From Streptomyces xantholiticus (lineage in GTDB: Bacteria > Actinomycetota > Actinomycetes > Streptomycetales > Streptomycetaceae): a stretch of DNA of 64,000 nt. Every line of letters starts with the position of its first letter. The first letter of the stretch is position 1. This document shows positions 62,117-64,000 of the stretch, in pieces. The translations under genes were made by a program, and so were the position numbers. The stretch spans positions 19,190 to 83,189 of the forward strand of contig NZ_BMWB01000029.1 of the NCBI RefSeq assembly GCF_014651015.1, written 5' to 3'. The notes below the pieces were generated by a model, which was not told the origin of the DNA, ran no database searches, and saw only the letters and a program-made list of their open reading frames with translations.

Positions 62117-63328
62117 TCAGCGGCGGGCGACACCCTCCGCCCGTGCTGCCGCGGCCACCGCCGCGGTGACCGCAGGAGCGACCCGCTCGTCGAACGGCGA
62201 CGGGATCACGTAGTCCGCCGAGAGCGCGTCACCGACGACGTCCGCCAGCGCGTCCGCCGCCGCGATCTTCATGCCCTCGGTGATGCGGGAGGCCCGCACC
62301 TGGAGTGCGCCCGCGAAGATCCCCGGGAAGGCGAGGACGTTGTTGATCTGGTTCGGGTAGTCCGAACGACCGGTGGCCACGACCGCCGCGTACTTGTGCG
62401 CGATGTCGGGGTGCACCTCCGGGTTCGGGTTGGCCATGGCGAACACGAACGCGTTGGGGGCCATGGAGGCGACGGCCTCCTCCGGCACCGTGCCGCCCGA
62501 GACGCCGATGAAGACGTCCGCACCGGCGAGCGCGGTCTCCAGGGAGCCGGAGAGCCCCGCCCGGTTGGTGATCTCGGCGAGCTCGCGCTTGACCGGAGTC
62601 AGGTCCTCACGGTCACGGCTGACGATGCCCTTGCGGTCGGCGACCGCCACGTCACCGAGACCGGCCTCCAGCAGGAACTTCGCGATGGCGACACCCGCCG
62701 CGCCCGCCCCGGAGATGACGCCGCGCAGGTCGCCGAGCGTGCGCCCGGTCAGCTTGGCGGCGTTGCGCAGGGCGGCGAGCGTCACGACGGCCGTGCCGTG
62801 CTGGTCGTCGTGGAAGACGGGAATGTCCAGGCGCTCCTGGAGCTTGCGCTCGATCTCGAAGCACCGGGGTGCCGAGATGTCCTCGAGGTTCACTCCGCCG
62901 AAGGACGGCGCGAGGCGCACGACGGTGTCGACGATCTCGTCGGTGTCCGTCGTCGCGAGGGCGATCGGGACCGCGTCGACGCCGCCGAACTGCTTGAAGA
63001 GGATCGCTTTCCCCTCCATGACCGGGAGCGACGCCTCCGGTCCGATGTCACCGAGGCCGAGCACCGCCGTGCCGTCGGTCACGACGGCGACGACCTGCGA
63101 CTTCCACGTGTAGTCGTTGACGAGCTCGGGCTTCTCGGCGATGGCGGTGCACACCTTGGCGACACCGGGTGTGTAAGCGAGGGACAGGTCGTCCTTGTTC
63201 CGCACGGGCACAGTGGCCTGGATGGCCATTTTGCCGCCGCGGTGCAGCGCGAACGCCGGATCGAAGGGCTCGTCGGCACTCTCCGTGTCGGCGTTGTCGC
63301 TGTGAGGATTGACGATCTCCGCTGCCAT
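62117..63328 (-). CDS. NAD(P)-dependent malic enzyme (malate dehydrogenase, decarboxylating)
   Basis: A 403-residue enzyme from ATG 63328, preceded by AAGGGG. It turns malate into pyruvate and CO2. Seen are LSLAYTPGVAKVC, IPVFHDDQHGTAVV, the dinucleotide loop GVISGAGAAGVAIAKFL, VSGGTVPEEAVASMAPNAFVFAMANPNPEV and VLAFPGIFAGAL. The length is that of the short bacterial form without a phosphotransacetylase domain. It supplies pyruvate and reducing power, and lies divergent from a lipoprotein gene. Confidence 0.96.
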   Translation of the reverse strand: MAAEIVNPHSDNADTESADEPFDPAFALHRGGKMAIQATVPVRNKDDLSLAYTPGVAKVCTAIAEKPELVNDYTWKSQVVAVVTDGTAVLGLGDIGPEASLPVMEGKAILFKQFGGVDAVPIALATTDTDEIVDTVVRLAPSFGGVNLEDISAPRCFEIERKLQERLDIPVFHDDQHGTAVVTLAALRNAAKLTGRTLGDLRGVISGAGAAGVAIAKFLLEAGLGDVAVADRKGIVSRDREDLTPVKRELAEITNRAGLSGSLETALAGADVFIGVSGGTVPEEAVASMAPNAFVFAMANPNPEVHPDIAHKYAAVVATGRSDYPNQINNVLAFPGIFAGALQVRASRITEGMKIAAADALADVVGDALSADYVIPSPFDERVAPAVTAAVAAAARAEGVARR

Positions 63329-63853
63329 TTTTCGTTGACCCCTTAAGTCTTCAAGGTTGAGGGTGGCCACTCCTGGTTGAGGAGGGGTGGGCGGGCACCG
63401 CGTCCGTTCCCTGCACCAGGCGGTTGGCCGCCCCGGCAGGGGGAGGTACGTACGCGCGGGCGCGCCGCACACGCGCCCTGAGCCCCGGATGAGGGGTGTA
63501 AGGATCCTTCTTACCGGACGGACCGCACCGCGGACGAGTCGATATGCGCGCGGTGATGCGGCTCATAGCCTGAAACCAGGACAAGACGGCCAGGCGCTGG
63601 CGTACCCGCTCAGAAGGCAGGACGACCGGAGATCTTCCGGCCGGAAGAAGGCTTTCCAGCGAATGGTCCGGCCTTGATGTACCGGCCCGCTGGGGTTCGG
63701 GGGTGACCCGTTACCCGATTTTGACATGCGCGGCCCCCTGAATGGGCTCGTCCGAATGGCAAGATGCCGAAAACACACAAGGTCGCGACACTCGAAGATG
63801 AGTGCAGTACGACCCGGTTTCGCCCAACCTCACCCCGCCGGAGGACCCCGATC
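63329..63853. other. Divergent promoter region of malic enzyme and lipoprotein gene
   Basis: A 525-bp gap with no gene. TTGACA at about 63720-63725 and CAAGAT near 63760 could belong to promoters of the plus-strand gene, but the spacing is poor. Short hairpins such as GATCTTCCGGCCGGAAGA (63632-63649) are present. Nothing else is identified. Confidence 0.4.
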
Positions 63854-64000
63854 ATGACCGCAAGCACCACGCGCCGTACGACCGCCGCGAAGTCCCGCAC
63901 AGCGGCGCTCAGCGCCGCCGCGGTCGCAGGCGCCCTGCTGCTGACCGCGTGTGGCGACCAGACGGACAGTGGAGCCAAGGAGTCGGAGACCAAGGGCAAC
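63854..64000 (+). CDS. Lipoprotein, probably the solute-binding protein of an ABC transporter (3' end outside window)
   Basis: Only the first 49 codons are visible. A basic n-region (TTRRTTAAKSRTAA) leads to a hydrophobic stretch and the lipobox LLTAC, followed by GDQTDSGAKESETKGN, a charged linker. This is a lipid-anchored extracellular protein. From memory, the gene beside the malic enzyme in Streptomyces encodes an ABC solute-binding protein, but the domain itself is outside the window. Confidence 0.75.
   Translation, partial: MTASTTRRTTAAKSRTAALSAAAVAGALLLTACGDQTDSGAKESETKGN

Noticed and set aside
63620..63853. Riboswitch or leader RNA upstream of the lipoprotein gene
   Set aside because: Short hairpins exist, but I see no known aptamer core or attenuator arrangement and no clear promoter to define a leader.

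Overview
The window is a piece of a Streptomyces (or very close actinomycete) chromosome. GC content is very high, GTG starts and 4-bp stop/start overlaps are common, and several gene families are typical of the genus: an XRE/DUF5753-DUF397 pair, a conservon (cvnA-D), HspR-type control of lon, the large 2-oxoglutarate dehydrogenase SucA/Kgd, and bL37. From memory the order malic enzyme, sucA, two-component pair, lon, cvn matches the conserved core arm of Streptomyces chromosomes, so most of the window is housekeeping DNA with small accessory patches. All family names come from reading motifs by eye; no database was searched.

Layout. 1-2.2 kb: end of a repeat-containing protein and an XRE/DUF397 pair. 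2.29-3.48 kb (minus): a conserved gene of unknown function followed by a structured RNA with two tandem circularly permuted tRNA-like units and a terminator. 3.7-7.4 kb: TetR and GAF regulators and an aldehyde dehydrogenase. 7.4-9.9 kb: glycerol kinase with a GylR-like IclR repressor. 9.9-14.3 kb: anti-sigma-like ATPase, the 24-codon gene for bL37, an AhpD-like protein, then the NHEJ set Ku, LigD-type polymerase and DNA ligase. 14.4-22.4 kb: SnoaL-like, NERD, HEAT and zinc-ribbon proteins, then an FtsW/PBP/amidase operon. 22.4-25.7 kb: two divergent diiron proteins and a TetR regulator. 26.0-28.6 kb: a mobile-element scar with two half transposases, gene remnants and one secreted protein.

28.7-35.0 kb (minus): StyA-like flavin monooxygenase and conservon. 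35.4-40.6 kb: PP2C-like protein, MarR regulator, lysozyme remnant, pentapeptide protein and Lon. 41.2-45.6 kb: nucleotidyltransferase, GNAT, SAM-fold protein and a response regulator/kinase pair. 45.9-49.9 kb: SucA and a small acidic protein. 50.3-54.0 kb: membrane protein, DUF4097/PadR pair and a leaderless, probably autoregulated HTH/Clp-N operon. 54.0-61.5 kb (minus): a receptor-like membrane protein, GH5 glycosidase, quinone oxidoreductase, PhoD phosphatase and its partner. 62.1-64 kb: malic enzyme and the start of a lipoprotein gene.

The most unusual feature is the RNA at 2371-2637. Each of its two units carries a T-arm and the 3' acceptor strand BEFORE the matching 5' acceptor strand and D-arm. 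The two acceptor strands are joined by a 7-8 nt loop, and a long outer stem replaces the anticodon loop. The layout resembles bacterial Y RNAs that mimic tRNA, but the neighbouring protein is not a Ro/TROVE protein. This protein-RNA pair is the best candidate here for an undescribed system.
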